NCBI RefSeq assembly: GCF_963675165.1
Contig: NC_087390.1
Location: forward strand, 5,742,250 to 5,806,249
From: Halichondria panicea
Lineage: Eukaryota > Porifera > Demospongiae > Suberitida > Halichondriidae
DNA length: 64,000 bases
Direction: 5' to 3'
Shown: positions 30,586-43,123 of the stretch, one piece after another
How positions within the stretch are numbered: position 1 is the stretch's first letter
Layout: each line of letters begins with the position of its first letter
Translations under genes and position numbers: made by a program
The notes under the pieces: generated by a model
What the model saw: only the letters and a program-made list of their open reading frames with translations
What the model was told of the DNA's origin: nothing
Database searches by the model: none

Positions 30586-32493
30586 CTATATATACTGTCT
30601 TAGGTCTATACCTTGTGAGTTAACACTGGCCATGGTTACCTTGTTGAAGAACCTAGCTGTATAATTATATTGTCTAGTATTTATTGTCAGTAGAACTGTA
30701 CAGTTTTGTTTTGTCAGTAGAACCTGTGCAGTTTCAATTATATTGTCTAGTATTTATTGTCAGTAGAAAACCTGTACAGTTTTTGTATAATTATTGTCAG
30801 CTAATGTTTATTGTTGGGGATAATGCGCATGCGCCACAAAGGCTTTGCAAAAGGTGGGTGGGGCATTGCAAGTATCATCCTGCCATTGTCTCGTGGTTCG
30901 CTATCACTGGAAGCATAGAAAATTTATAGTATCTATGCTAGAAGTATCACAGAGCTAGAGCAGGGTAAGTTGCTTAAATGTGAATTAAATGCACATGTAC
31001 GTACGTGTACATTTAGTATAAATCTAGACTGAGGCTGGTACACAAAGTTGTTTTTTAGCTTGTACTTAGCTTGTATTGCTACAAGCTATAAACTCTCATA
31101 GCTAGCTACCTATAAGCAATGCTATTGTGTACATTAATATATACTCCCTTAGCTATAGGGAAGCTAAGGGATTAATGGTTGAGCCAGTGACAACCTGGCC
31201 AGCCAGCCAATTCCATTATTGTGTGGTATTGTGTGGTACGCCCACTTTCCACATCGATACAACATTGACAGCCACTGTATTGTGCATTGTGGTCAACTTT
31301 ATGTATGCCATAATGGGTATAATTGGGGCGAGCGAAGCGAGTTCCTTTGTGAGTTTCTTACCTAGTGTGCAACGTTGAAATTTGGTCTGTCTGTCTGTGT
31401 GTGTTAGGCTCCTTCACTGGCCTTCAAGACGAAAGAAAAGGCCTGCTACTATATAACTGTTTGCGCATGCGCAAAATTATTGGATAATTTTCCCCTAAAA
31501 TTTCCATACTGCTCAGAAAAATATACTGTACAGACATAGTCATACACAGAGCTATATAGCTAGCTAGCTAGAGACAGAGCTGTAGGTTTGTTGCATAGCT
31601 ATTTTCATTCTGATTGTAGACTTCACCAAGGTTAGTATTAGATGGGCGTGGCCTGTCCATATAGGCTACTATCAGCTTTCACCCCGTTCAGACGATTGTC
31701 ATCCACACTGTTGCAGGCTGTGAGTCTTTTGTTAACATAGCAGGCTAAGGGTAGCTATCAGAATGCTATCAGATGGGCTAGAAACCTTCAATCGAATTTT
31801 CTCCTTCAATCTACTTCCATTTGTTGTGATGTCATAAAACGTTGTTATCCGTAGCCGCCAGATACCGGTAGATGGTTAGTGCATACACAAGCAGTCGATA
31901 CCAGGCCCACTTCCCTGATGATAGTGTGGCCTGGTATCGAGGCTATGTGTGTGTGTGTCTGTCATGGACTGGCACGATATTTGTTTTTCGTACTCGAGAC
32001 CCTTTACCAATTTCTAGCGTGAATTAATGCGCATGGGCACCACTGGCTAGCTACACTAAGCTCTGACAAGACACAGACACTCTTGAGATGACAGGCACAC
32101 CTAGCCTGCATGTATTGTTGTCTTGTGATAATAAAAACCTTGCTTGGTCCACAATACAATAATATTAACTAACAAGGGGCACTTCCAAACTACTTTTACA
32201 TTTCTTAACCTCATTATGACATTAACATTTTGACCAATCCAGGCCAGCCAGCCAGCCAGCCAGCCATGCAGCTCAGTCTCAGCTATATGGTCTCAGAGTC
32301 ACTATAGCTAAATAGAGCGGTGAGGCTGACTGATCACATTAACACGGGTGAACTTGGACAAACCCTTAACTCAACCGCTTTCGCTCGCCCCCCCATGACA
32401 CCTTGTGTCACTCTAGTTAATAGTTAGTTATGTGCAATGGTACTAAGTAATGATATAACTAAATGGAAATTTCATCTTGGCCTAAAGTGATCA
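30586..32493. other. Inter-unit spacer A/B; no gene supported
   Basis: Lies between the receptor A stop and the next DNAJC1 fragment, and is conserved in every unit. It contains GCGCATGCGC palindromes (30827 and 31463), a 13-bp hairpin at 31895-31940, a (CCAG)n run near 32243-32265 and a GAGCGAAGCGAG motif. Short open frames exist, but equivalents are interrupted by indels in other units, so none is called as a gene. Confidence 0.55.
31895..31940. repeat. Perfect 13-bp stem hairpin in the spacer
   Basis: TCGATACCAGGCC and its exact inverse GGCCTGGTATCGA around a 20-bp loop. Also present in the spacers after B (about 40444), C (about 49030) and D (about 57475). Confidence 0.75.
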
Positions 32494-32586
32494 CTGTTTT
32501 GCTTGCTAACTTTGAGTGGGCCATAAAACAATTGTATATACCACCAGTACAAGTAGGCCTGGTAACATTACAACTAGACACACACA

Positions 32587-32634
<48 letters not shown>

Positions 32635-32658
32635 CACCCACCCACACACACCCTCACC

Positions 32659-32712
<54 letters not shown>

Positions 32713-32727
32713 CACACATGCACACAG

Positions 32728-34264
32728 CCAGTATCCCATACTCAGAATGGAAGGAAGCCATTCACCTCAAGCAACAAGACTCTCAACCCTCCGAACAACA
32801 AGATGAAAGTGATAAAGAAAGCGAAGAAGATGACAAAATCGAGGAGAAATCTATTAGGAGACGTTCTGGTCGGAAAACGTATCAAAATCAACTTCGTCAA
32901 AATGAAGTGCATCAAAAGGATCAAGCTGACACTGGAGAATCAAATCAAATCAGTGCTACAGATGAAGAGGTGTACGAGTTAGGTAGCTACGAGGATCAGT
33001 TGGAGGCAGTAATGAACGACTTAGATGATGACAGTTACAAGACTGCGTCAAAGAAGAGCTCAAAACTCGCCGCCCCACAGAGCAGCGGTAACAAGACACT
33101 GGGTAGAAATAGAGAAGGCACAACTGAAGTCGAGACTGTGGAGAATATTGGAGCTGGTCAAAGAGCTAACGGAAAGACCCACAAAAACTCGAAATTTGAA
33201 CACGAATCACTTGCCACTAATGACTCTGAGGATCAATGCAGGTAACTGCTGGTATTGCATATTTTGTTACTTAATTACATGATCCTTACCAATTACATAA
33301 GTCTTTATTTTTGCCCACACAAGTATGCGTAATTCAATTAATCTCCTGCATAATATTTACCGGAGATTTCTCTTTTTTCCCCTGAGGCTAGCTCGTTGCC
33401 TAGTGATAACTGGAGCCAGTACCAACAGACTCAACTGGAGTGGGCCCTCTCTCACTATCCAAAGTTCTCTGAGGATCGCTGGGAAAATGTTTCTAGAGCT
33501 GTTCCTGGAAAATCAATGGTACGTACTCAAGGAGAAAATAAGCAAAGAGAGAATTCTATTTGAGCTTGAGAGTACATAACCTTAAAATTGTTGTTGTGCT
33601 ATTTTTGAATGTATGCTACTTTGTAATAATTATGATGTTGAGTTCTGGCAGCCACACAAAACAGAGCGTCAACAAATTTGCAAACAATAATTGTGTTGTA
33701 CAATGGAACAAAGTTTTAGCCATTATACAGAGGTGGCTTTTGTTGAGGTTTTTTTCTACACAAACTGTTCATTAGGGATAGGGACCTGGCCTCACAGTTG
33801 GCGTAGCCAGGATTTTGGGAAGGGCAGGGCTCAAATTGGTTTAGCATAGGCGCAGACTTTCATTGTAGTTTCTCTAAAAAAAGGTCATCACTTTTCCTCA
33901 GCAAGCATGCGCACATCGGATAGCCCTGCCCACATTTCAATTACATGACATCATTCTAGTAACTATGCATGCAGTAGAGCAGAATAGATTGACAGATCAC
34001 GGTAATTCAAGCTAAGTTGAAATTGATGGAGCACAAAAGGGGGGGGGGCTCTAGCCCCATCAGCCCCCCTCTGCCTACGCCACTGGGTGGGCCATTTAGA
34101 GTTGTTCTACTGTATTAGCCATGTGTACAGTTTTTTGAGCCAGTCTTATACAAATCTGTTTGATTACTATGTTGTATTGTTTCACTGTGCAGGATGAGTG
34201 TGTCAAGAGATGTAAGGAGTTGTTCGAAGCTGTCAGGAAGAGAAAAGTAGACACTGGCAGATAG
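32728..34264 (+). pseudogene. DNAJC1 3' fragment B (linker + SANT exons)
   Basis: Contains counterparts of DNAJC1 exons 6 (32728-33241), 7 (33392-33518) and 8 (34193-34264), with splice sites and stop intact. It has no signal peptide, J-domain or transmembrane exons. Compared with unit A, exon 6 lacks 24 codons in frame, joining ASIP directly to YSEWKE, and so loses a hydrophobic patch. The SANT exon has one change (VSRAVPGKSM for VSKAVPGKSM). A frame opens upstream at an ATG at 32463 and reads through the (CA)n tract, but this is probably chance. Most likely a non-functional passenger of the receptor duplication. Confidence 0.8.
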
Positions 34265-34556
34265 CTTAGTTCACAGCAAACACACTCTTATTCATAATTC
34301 CATAATTATTTTATTAGGCAAACAGATTTGTAATTTTTGTGTTGAATTCAGTGACACATAATTATCTCAAACCTCATAATTAAAAATTGTCAATGTTAAC
34401 AATTAGCAAAAATTTGGTCTACCTGCCCTGAATAAGTAGCAGTTAAGCCGCCCTCGAAAGTTACCTGTGATTGAATGCTGCAGCAGCTCAGCTCAGATCA
34501 GAAGGACACTGGAGATATTCAAGAGTTGCATTTGTTCTGAGTCTGCACACTGCACC

Positions 34557-37500
34557 ATGGCCAGTTGGAGAGAGACCAGGTGCATAAAATATTGCAGAGA
34601 ATTGCAGCTGCATTCTAGCTCAGTGTTTGTATAGCTATCAGTCTGATAATGCATGTGTGAGTGATAGGTATAATTATTCATAGCCTCATAAATTAACAAT
34701 AGCTAAGTTTGTGTTTTTATGCTGCAATTGCTCTTCAGACTACTTTTTCACATTGTATTTTTGAATTTAAAGTGCTGACATTGCACAGCAGGGGTGCAAG
34801 TGTGAGATTTTGAATGTCAATAGTATAGTAGATGAGCCCAACCTATTGGTCATACAAAACCACAAGTTGTAAAAATTGCTCATGCATGGGTAGGAATGCA
34901 ACAGCTCACATCCTGTTACTCTCTAGAGATTCAGGCATGCATATCATATATCGCATGGGGAGGTCAGGTTTTTGTGTATGCATGGGGAAATTTCGTGGAG
35001 GTTAGCTTGCCCACGAAAATTATCCGCTATACATGTATAGAAATGGGGCAACGCCTAACTTGAGCCCTGAGCCTAACCAACCATCCATTAATTTTGCAGC
35101 ATGCATAATTACGTCATGCTTCGATGTTATGCACCTATACTTACCCTTACATGAAATAATTAATTTCATGCATGTGCAATATCATTGCCTAACTCATGCA
35201 CTACAGTAAATGTTAATTGATGTACTCCCTTTTCATTCTGCAGCTTTCTCATATTGCTACTCACTTCAGTGTGCATGACAATGCCCTCAAACTCATCAAC
35301 GCAACCTGGTAAAACCTGCAAGTTGTTTTTGTAAACCTTAATTTGATGTGACTCTTGCATATAGGGAACAATGTTTTGGCCTTTATACACAGAGGGTGCC
35401 TTTGTTGAGAGGTTGTTTTGTACACAAACTGTTCATTTGGGACCTGAGTGCCTGATGGCCGTTATATAGCAACTGGCTTTTATTCGGAGGTGGTTGTTAA
35501 CAGAGGTTCCACTGTATATTAATTAAAAGGTCACTATAAATTATACTTTGGACCCGCATGCACAGTTAAAAGCCTTTTTTTAAGACAAAATTAATGTCCA
35601 CACTGACAGTGACTTGCCTCATGCCCGCAGCCACTACAAGCATATATAGCTTCAATCCTTCACAGATTTTTACCCTTCGAATTGAAAGTGGGCGTGGGGA
35701 CGAGGCTATCATTTACATGTGCACTAGCTGATTCACAAACTGCAATAATTTATAGGTACAAAACTGTAGTATAGACATGTATGGTCCAATTGCAGTTCCT
35801 CTTCCTGGACTACTTTGTGAGGTGACGGGTGAGATCCCCTTCGCTGTCTGCGAACCTACAGTATTTCCAGATCCAGTGTGTCATGCGGTCTACCGATATA
35901 ATGGCACAACATTCACACCATCAGTAAGATAATTAATTATAAACATGTATATCCTTCACGCATGCTTGCATGTTTGCATGTATATTGGCCTGTGCCTAAA
36001 TTCATTTTGTGTCTAACCAAAATTTAACGGATTATTTTTTTCAGCACTTATCTTGTCACTCGGGAGAACACTGTGTTCCATATACTAATAACTGTATACT
36101 GGAATTGGTTTCTCCTTTCGAGGACGAGGACGGAAATTTAGAGTATTCTTGTTGTTGCAATGCCACATTGTGCAATCAAGAAAGAACAGATGATGATGAA
36201 CCTAGAATTATTTTCCCCATCCCTAATGAACCAATTACAACAACAACAACTACAACCGTTACCGTGACGATGGTACAAGGTCTACCGGATGGCACCATTA
36301 CTGCAATAGTGGTTACTCTTGCAATTATCGCCCTAGTCGTAGTAATGTTTGCTATCGGTGTCATCTTTTTCTGTTGGAAACGGTGCAGAAATGATGAATA
36401 CCTAGTCACTAATGACACTGGCAGACCGTATCCTACATACACAGGGAGTAGACCTAACCTGACAGGGCTGCTGTTGTCTGAAGCAGTACTAGGAGAAGGG
36501 AGCGATGGTGTTGTGTATGAGGGAACGTATCAAGAGAATAAGGTCGCCGTGAAGGTGAGTGAGTGACTATACTAATTATATGTACACAGTCGGTACGGGT
36601 GGTGCAGGGCTCAGATTATCGGAGCCATTTGCTATTTCTTGATTTATATATATATATATGTAGTAGTTATAGACTGAGTATAATTATGTTACATGTATGC
36701 ACATAATTAGAGGCTATATAGTTATGTGCTATGTTTGTTAATGTCGTGTAATCATACCGTACCCTCACATTAATAGGCCCGTGCACAGTCCTCTAATAAG
36801 CCTAAACTGCTTCCAGAAAAGGGTGCATGGGCGTATTTTAGCGAGGGTATACAGTATATTGGCAATTTGGTATTTGAATGCGGCATCGAATAATTCCATA
36901 ATTACTGCAGGTTTTTCGGGAGAATTCCAGAGAGAGATTCTTCAGAGAGGTGGCAGTGTACACATCCTCCAGTGTCGACCACCAGAACATTCTCAAGTTC
37001 ATCGGACACGATGAGAAAGAGATGAGACTGGTGGTTGCACTGCACACCCGGGGCTCTGTGTACACTGTCATCCAGAGGCAGGTGCTGACGTTAGCTGAAT
37101 TCCAGCTCCTAGGAAAGTCAATATCATGTGGTGAGTACCGTATAGCGGATTATTTCGAGGGTATAAATTTTTGCAGAAATGCCTTTAGAAAGGTTTTCAG
37201 GGATTTAGCATGCATGCAATAATAAATTCACGGTTATAAATGTTCGCGATATATACATGCTTAATCTGCGAAAACCACAAACATTTATACCCTCGAAATA
37301 TACCCGCTATTGATATACGGTATATGTCCTTTTGCCTGGCAATTTTCAAAACAGAATCCCCTTCAAGAAAATTATAATTATGTATAGCTGATAGGAAAGT
37401 ACACGGTAATTTTCTCAGCTATAATCAAAGCGTATAACTCTATATATCTTTACTCTCTATTATAACTTTGGCTATAATTATATACACATGCAGGACTGGG

Positions 37501-39127
37501 ATTTCTTCACAGAAGCAGGCCACCGTGCATAGTGCACGGTGATTTGAAAACTGGGAACATTCTGATGAAACACAATGGAGAAGCTGCTCTGGCAGACTTT
37601 GGCCACAGTAGGCAATTTTTTACTGAGGATGTGAAGGTACGTATACTTTCGTAATTGTCTACTTATATATAGCGAGTAAATTTGGCGATTTGGTGAACAA
37701 GCTTAAGGTGAGGGTCACCAATGTTTCAGTTTGATACTTAGTCCCATGCAGAAGGTCATGGCAATCATGCTGCATGCATCGTCAAACCAACTAACTTCGT
37801 TGCCTCATTCACTAAAATTAGTATTAGGCTCACAAATGTACCCGCTATATGTTATCTGGGAATTTCCTATAGCTTGCAATTGTCTCCGACGATTTCCTCA
37901 AAAGCCATTCTTTTGACAATTTTCCTGAAATCTGAAGAAACGAACTTATAAGGATATATAGGGTTCGATCCTTATAAAGTTCGTTTCTTCAAATGTTATT
38001 ACCTGAAGTGCCACTAAGACTCATACCACTAATAAACCACGATTCAGGAACCAATGACAGCCGGTACACCCATGTATGCCGCACCAGAGCTGATGAAAGT
38101 CAGGGTGAATAGTAGGACTGATGCTAAAGCTACTGATTCTTATTCCCTTGGTGTGGTTATATACGAGCTGTTAACCAGAACTCAACGAGATCAAGGTATG
38201 AATAAGTGTAATTTATGCGTTTAAGCAAGGAAATAAGTTTATCGCATAAATAATAATTATAGCATTCTGCTTTCCGAGCCGCCACAACTTTTATGCTCAC
38301 ATAAATAATTATATTCTAGCACTATATACAAATATTATAGCTAGGCCCTAGTTTTGGCAGAAACACATCAAGTATAATTATATACATGCAATAATTATAG
38401 AGGTTATAGTACAACTTGATAGGTCGTTTATATTAGTGCAGCAACTTTGATGATGAATTGTACCCTCACCACTCACTCACACACAGAGGAAGTGGAAGCG
38501 TACCGGCAACCGATGAGTGAGAAATTAGATGGAATTCAACAGCCTACAATAGATGAGATGAGAAGGCACATTCACAACAACAGTTATAGACCAAATATCC
38601 CTAAAAAATTCGATGTGAGTTTCGTTTAATATTTCACTCCCGTAATATATTTTACCTCGATCCTCCGCACTAAAGAAGTACAATTGCAAACTCCACATGA
38701 TACGTACTTTTGTTAATGACATATAATTATAGCACTCAAATAATAATATACACCGCAGGTATTTCCTGAGCTAGTCAAACTTGTACAAGACTTGTGGAGT
38801 GACGCTGCTGAGACCAGGCCGAAAGCAGAAGCAGCCTACAATGCTTTTATTGAATTTGGGTTGTTAATTGTAAGTTATGGAATTAATAATAGACAAACAG
38901 TATAATAAAGTTGGTATTTAATAGCTAAACACTCAGATTTTGTGCGAAAGTTGTAGTTAAATATCATTATGTATACATACATACTAATTTGGTATATAAA
39001 TGGAGCTACATACTAACGTCTCTATGACTCTTGTTTGCAGGCATCTCGCAGTCTAGCCTCGACCTCGTGCACAGATGAACATCTATCCCACCAATCCTCC
39101 CTAGAGACTGCAGAGACTGCATTTTAA
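34557..39127 (+). CDS. TGF-beta/activin type II-like receptor Ser/Thr kinase, copy B
   Basis: Exons 34557-34579, 35244-35308, 35796-35923, 36045-36554, 36911-37130, 37494-37636, 38048-38195, 38487-38614, 38759-38869, 39041-39127. They are open throughout, encoding about 520 residues. Single-pass plasma-membrane receptor kinase expected to bind a TGF-beta-superfamily ligand and phosphorylate a type I partner; this role is inferred from the family. Distinctive features: the exon 3 ectodomain ends YNGTTFTPS, which creates an N-glycosylation sequon at Asn65 shared only with copy C. The membrane segment ends VIFFCWKRC. The catalytic loop is HGDLKTGN. Exon 8 reads MSEKLDGIQQP. DFG, APE and VAVK are all present, so the kinase is predicted to be active, although Gly replaces the usual Arg before the catalytic Asp. 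Confidence 0.87.
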
Positions 39128-41122
39128 CTATATATACTGTCTTAGGTCTATACCTTGTGAGTTAACACTGGCCATGGTTACCTTGTTGAAGAACCTAGCT
39201 GTATAATTATATTGTCTAGTATTTATTGTCAGTAGAACTGTACAGTTTTGTTTTGTCAGTAGAACCTGTGCAGTTTCAATTATTGTCTAGTATTTATTGT
39301 CAGTAGAAAACCTGTACAGTTTTTGTTTTAATTGTCAGCTAATGTTTATTGTTGGGGATAATGCGCATGCGCCACAAAGGCTTTGCAAAAGGTGGGTGGG
39401 GCATTGCAAGTATCATCCTGCCATTTTAATAGGGGTCCCTCGTGGTTCGCTATCACAGATAGTAACTATAATTTATAGTATCTATGCTAGAAGTATCACA
39501 GAGCTAGAGCAGGGTAAGTTGCTTAAATGTGAATTAAATGCACATGTACGTACGTGTACATTTAGTATAAATCTAGACTGAGGCTGGTACACAAAGTTGT
39601 TTTTTAGCTTGTACTTAGCTTGTATTGCTACAAGCTATAAACTCTCATAACTAGCTACCTATAAGCAATGCTATTGTGTACATTAATATATACTCCCTTA
39701 GCTATAGGGAAGCTAAGGGATTAATGGTTGAACCAGTGACAACCTGGCCAGCCAGCCAATTCCATTATTGTGTGGTATTGTGTGGTACGCCCACTTTCCA
39801 CATCGATACAACATTGACAGCCACTGTATTGTGCATTGTGGTCAACTTTATGTATGCCATAATGGGTATAATTGGGGCGAGCGAAGCGAGTTCCTTTGTG
39901 AGTTTCTTACCTAGTGTGCAACGTTGAAATTTGGTCTGTCTGTCTGTGTGTGTTAGGCTCCTTCACTGGCCTTCAAGACGAAAGAAAAGGCCTGCTACTA
40001 TATAACTGTTTGCGCATGCGCAAAATTATTGGATAATTTTCCCCTAAAATTTCCATACTGCTCAGAAAAATATACTGTACAGACATAGTCATACACAGAG
40101 CTATATAGCTAGCTAGCTAGAGACAGAGCTGTAGGTTTGTTGCATAGCTATTTTCATTTTGATTGTAGACTTCACCAAGGTTAGTATTAGATGGGCGTGG
40201 CCTGTCCATATAGGCTACTATCAGCTTTCACCCCGTTCAGACGATTGTCATCCACACTGTTGCAGGCTGTGAGTCTTTTGTTAACATAGCAGGCTAAGGG
40301 TAGCTATCAGAATGCTATCAGATGGGCTAGAAACCTTCAATCGAATTTTCTCCTTCAATCTACTTCCATTTGTTGTGATGTCATAAAACGTTGTTATCCG
40401 TAGCCGCCAGATACCGGTAGATGGTTAGTGCATACACAAGCAGTCGATACCAGGCCCACTTCCCTGATGATAGTGTGGCCTGGTATCGAGGCTATGTGTG
40501 TGTGTGTCTGTCATGGACTGGCACGATATTTGTTTTTCGTACTCGAGACCCTTTACCAATTTCTAGCGTGAATTAATGCGCATGGGCACCACTGGCTAGC
40601 TACACTAAGCTCTGACAAGACACAGACACTCTTGAGATGACAGGCACACCTAGCCTGCATGTATTGTTGTCTTGTGATAATAAAAACCTTGCTTGGTCCA
40701 CAATACAATAATATTAACTAACAAGGGGCACTTCCAAACTACTTTTACATTTCTTAACCTCATTATGACATTAACATTTTGACCAATCCAGGCCAGCCAG
40801 CCAGCCAGCCAGCCATGCAGCTCAGTCTCAGCTATATGGTCTCAGAGTCACTATAGCTAAATAGAGCGGTGAGGCTGACTGATCACATTAACACGGGTGA
40901 ACTTGGACAAACCCTTAACTCAACCGCTTTCGCTCGCCCCATGACACCTTGTGTCACTCTAGTTAATAGTTAGTTATGTGCAATGGTACTAAGTAATGAT
41001 ATAACTAAATGGAAATTTCATCTTGGCCTAAAGTGATCACTGTTTTGCTTGCTAACTTTGAGTGGGCCATAAAACAATTGTATATACCACCAGTACAAGT
41101 AGGCCTGGTAACATTACAACTA

Positions 41123-41230
<108 letters not shown>

Positions 41231-41231
41231 A

Positions 41232-41278
<47 letters not shown>

Positions 41279-41285
41279 CACACAG

Positions 41286-42834
41286 CCAGTATCCCATACT
41301 CAGAATGGAAGGAAGCCATTCACCTCAAGCAACAAGAGTCTCAACCCTCCGAACAACAAGATGAAAGTAATAAAGAAAGCGAAGAAGATGACAAAATCGA
41401 GGAGAAATCTATTAGGAGACGTTCTGGTCGGAAAACGTATCAAAATCAACTTCGTCAAAATGAAGTGCATCAAAAGGATCAAGCTGACACCGGAGAATCA
41501 AATAAAATCAGTGCTACAGATGAAGAGGGGTACGAGTCAGGTAGCTACGAGGATCAGTTGGAGGCAGTAATGAGCGACTTAGATGATGACAGTTACAAGA
41601 CTGCGTCAAAGAAGAGCTCAAAACTCGCCGTCCCACAGAGCAGCGGTAACAAGACACTGGGTAGAAATAGAGAAGGCACAACTGAAGTCGAGACTGTGGA
41701 GAATATTGGAGCTGGTCAAAGAGCTAACGGAAAGACCCACAAAAACTCGAAATTGGAATACGAATCACTAATTGCCACTAATGAGTCTGAGGATCAATGC
41801 AGGTAACTGCTGGTATTGCATATTTTGTTACTTAATTACATGATCCTTACCAATTACATAAGTCTTTATTTTTGCCCACACAAGTATGCGTAATTCAATT
41901 AATCTCCTGCATAATATTTACCGGAGATTTCTCTTTTTTCCCCTGAGGCTAGCTCGTTGCCTAGTGATAACTGGAGCCAGTACCAACAGACTCAACTGGA
42001 GTGGGCCCTCTCTCACTATCCAAAGTTCTCTGAGGATCGCTGGGAAAATGTTTCTAAAGCTGTTCCTGGAAAATCAATGGTACGTACTCAAGGAGAAAAT
42101 AAGCAAAGAGAGAATTCTATTTGAGCTTGAGAGTACATGTATATAACCTTAAAATTGTTGTTGTGCTATTTTTGCATGTGTATGCTACTTTGTAATAATT
42201 ATGATGTTGAGTTCTGGCAGCCACACAAAACAGAGCTTCAACAAATTTGCAAACAATAATTGTGTTGTACAATGGAACAAAGTTTTAGCCATTATACAGA
42301 CGTGGCTTTTGTTGAGGTTTTTTTCTACACAAACTATTCATTAGGGATAGGGACCTGGCCTCACAGTTGGCGTAGCCAGGATTTTGGGAAGGGCAGGGCT
42401 CAAATTGGTTTAGCATAGGCGCAGACTTTCATTGTAGTTTCTCTAAAAAAAGGTCATCACTTTTCCTCAGCAAGCATGCGCACATCGGATAGCCCTGCCT
42501 ACATTTAAATTACATGACATCATTCTAGTAACTATGCATGCAGTAGAGCAGAATAGATTGACAGATCACGGTAATTCAAGCTAAGTTGAAATTGATGGAG
42601 CACAAAAGGGGGGGGGGGCTCTAGCCCCATCAGCCCCCCTCTGCCTACGCCACTGGGTGGGCCATTTAGAGTTGTTCTACTGTATTAGCCATGTGTACAG
42701 TTTTTTGAGCCAGTCTTATACAAATCTGTTTGATTACTATGTTGTATTGTTTCACTGTGCAGGATGAGTGTGTCAAGAGATGTAAGGAGTTGTTCGAAGC
42801 TGTCAGGAAGAGAAAAGTAGACACTGGCAGATAG
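41286..42834 (+). pseudogene. DNAJC1 3' fragment C
   Basis: Counterparts of exons 6 (41286-41802), 7 (41953-42079) and 8 (42763-42834). Carries the same 24-codon deletion as B. Frame is retained. Exon 6 has a three-base gain giving ESLIATNESED. No 5' exons. Confidence 0.8.
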
Positions 42835-43123
42835 CTTAGTTCACAGCAAACACACTCTTATTCATAATTCCATAATTATTTTATTAGGCAAACAGATTTG
42901 TAATTTTTGTGTTGAATTCAGTGACACATAATTATCTCAAACCTCATAATTAAAAATTGTCAATGTTAACAATTAGCAAAAATTTGGTCTACCTGCCCTG
43001 AATAAGTAGCAGTTAAGCCGCCCTCGAAAGTTACCTGTGATTGAATGCTGCAGCAGCTCAGCTCAGATCAGGACACTGGAGATATTCAAGAGTTGCATTT
43101 GTTCTGAGTCTGCACACTGCACC

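Larger units (their letters stand above)
22078..32493. repeat. Array unit A (DNAJC1 3' exons + receptor kinase A), 10.4 kb
   Basis: First unit of the tandem array. Homology with units B-E starts at CTGTTTTG(T/C)TTGCTAACTTT (22078) inside DNAJC1 intron 5 and runs to the spacer end. It is about 1.8 kb longer than the others, mainly because of insertions at 28035-28788 and 29393-30456. Only this unit is continuous with the DNAJC1 5' exons. Confidence 0.9.
32494..41039. repeat. Array unit B, 8.5 kb
   Basis: Second tandem unit: DNAJC1 exon 6'-8' fragment, receptor copy B, spacer. The junction at its left end (spacer sequence ...AAGTGATCA joined to CTGTTTTGCTTGC of DNAJC1 intron 5) is repeated identically at 41040, 49623 and 58073. 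Confidence 0.92.

Noticed and set aside
31127-31378. 83-residue frame in spacers A and B (MYINIYSLSYREAKG)
   Set aside because: Interrupted by a deletion in units C and D, no recognisable domain, and it overlaps repeat-like GAGCGAAGCGAG sequence.
32463-33245. Long open frame starting MEISSWPK and reading through a (CA)n tract into DNAJC1 exon 6 (also at 41009, 49592, 58042)
   Set aside because: The N-terminal part is spacer plus intron sequence and poly Thr-His from the microsatellite. The exon 6 acceptor lies within it, and copy D is frameshifted. It is better explained as an exon fragment with a chance upstream opening.
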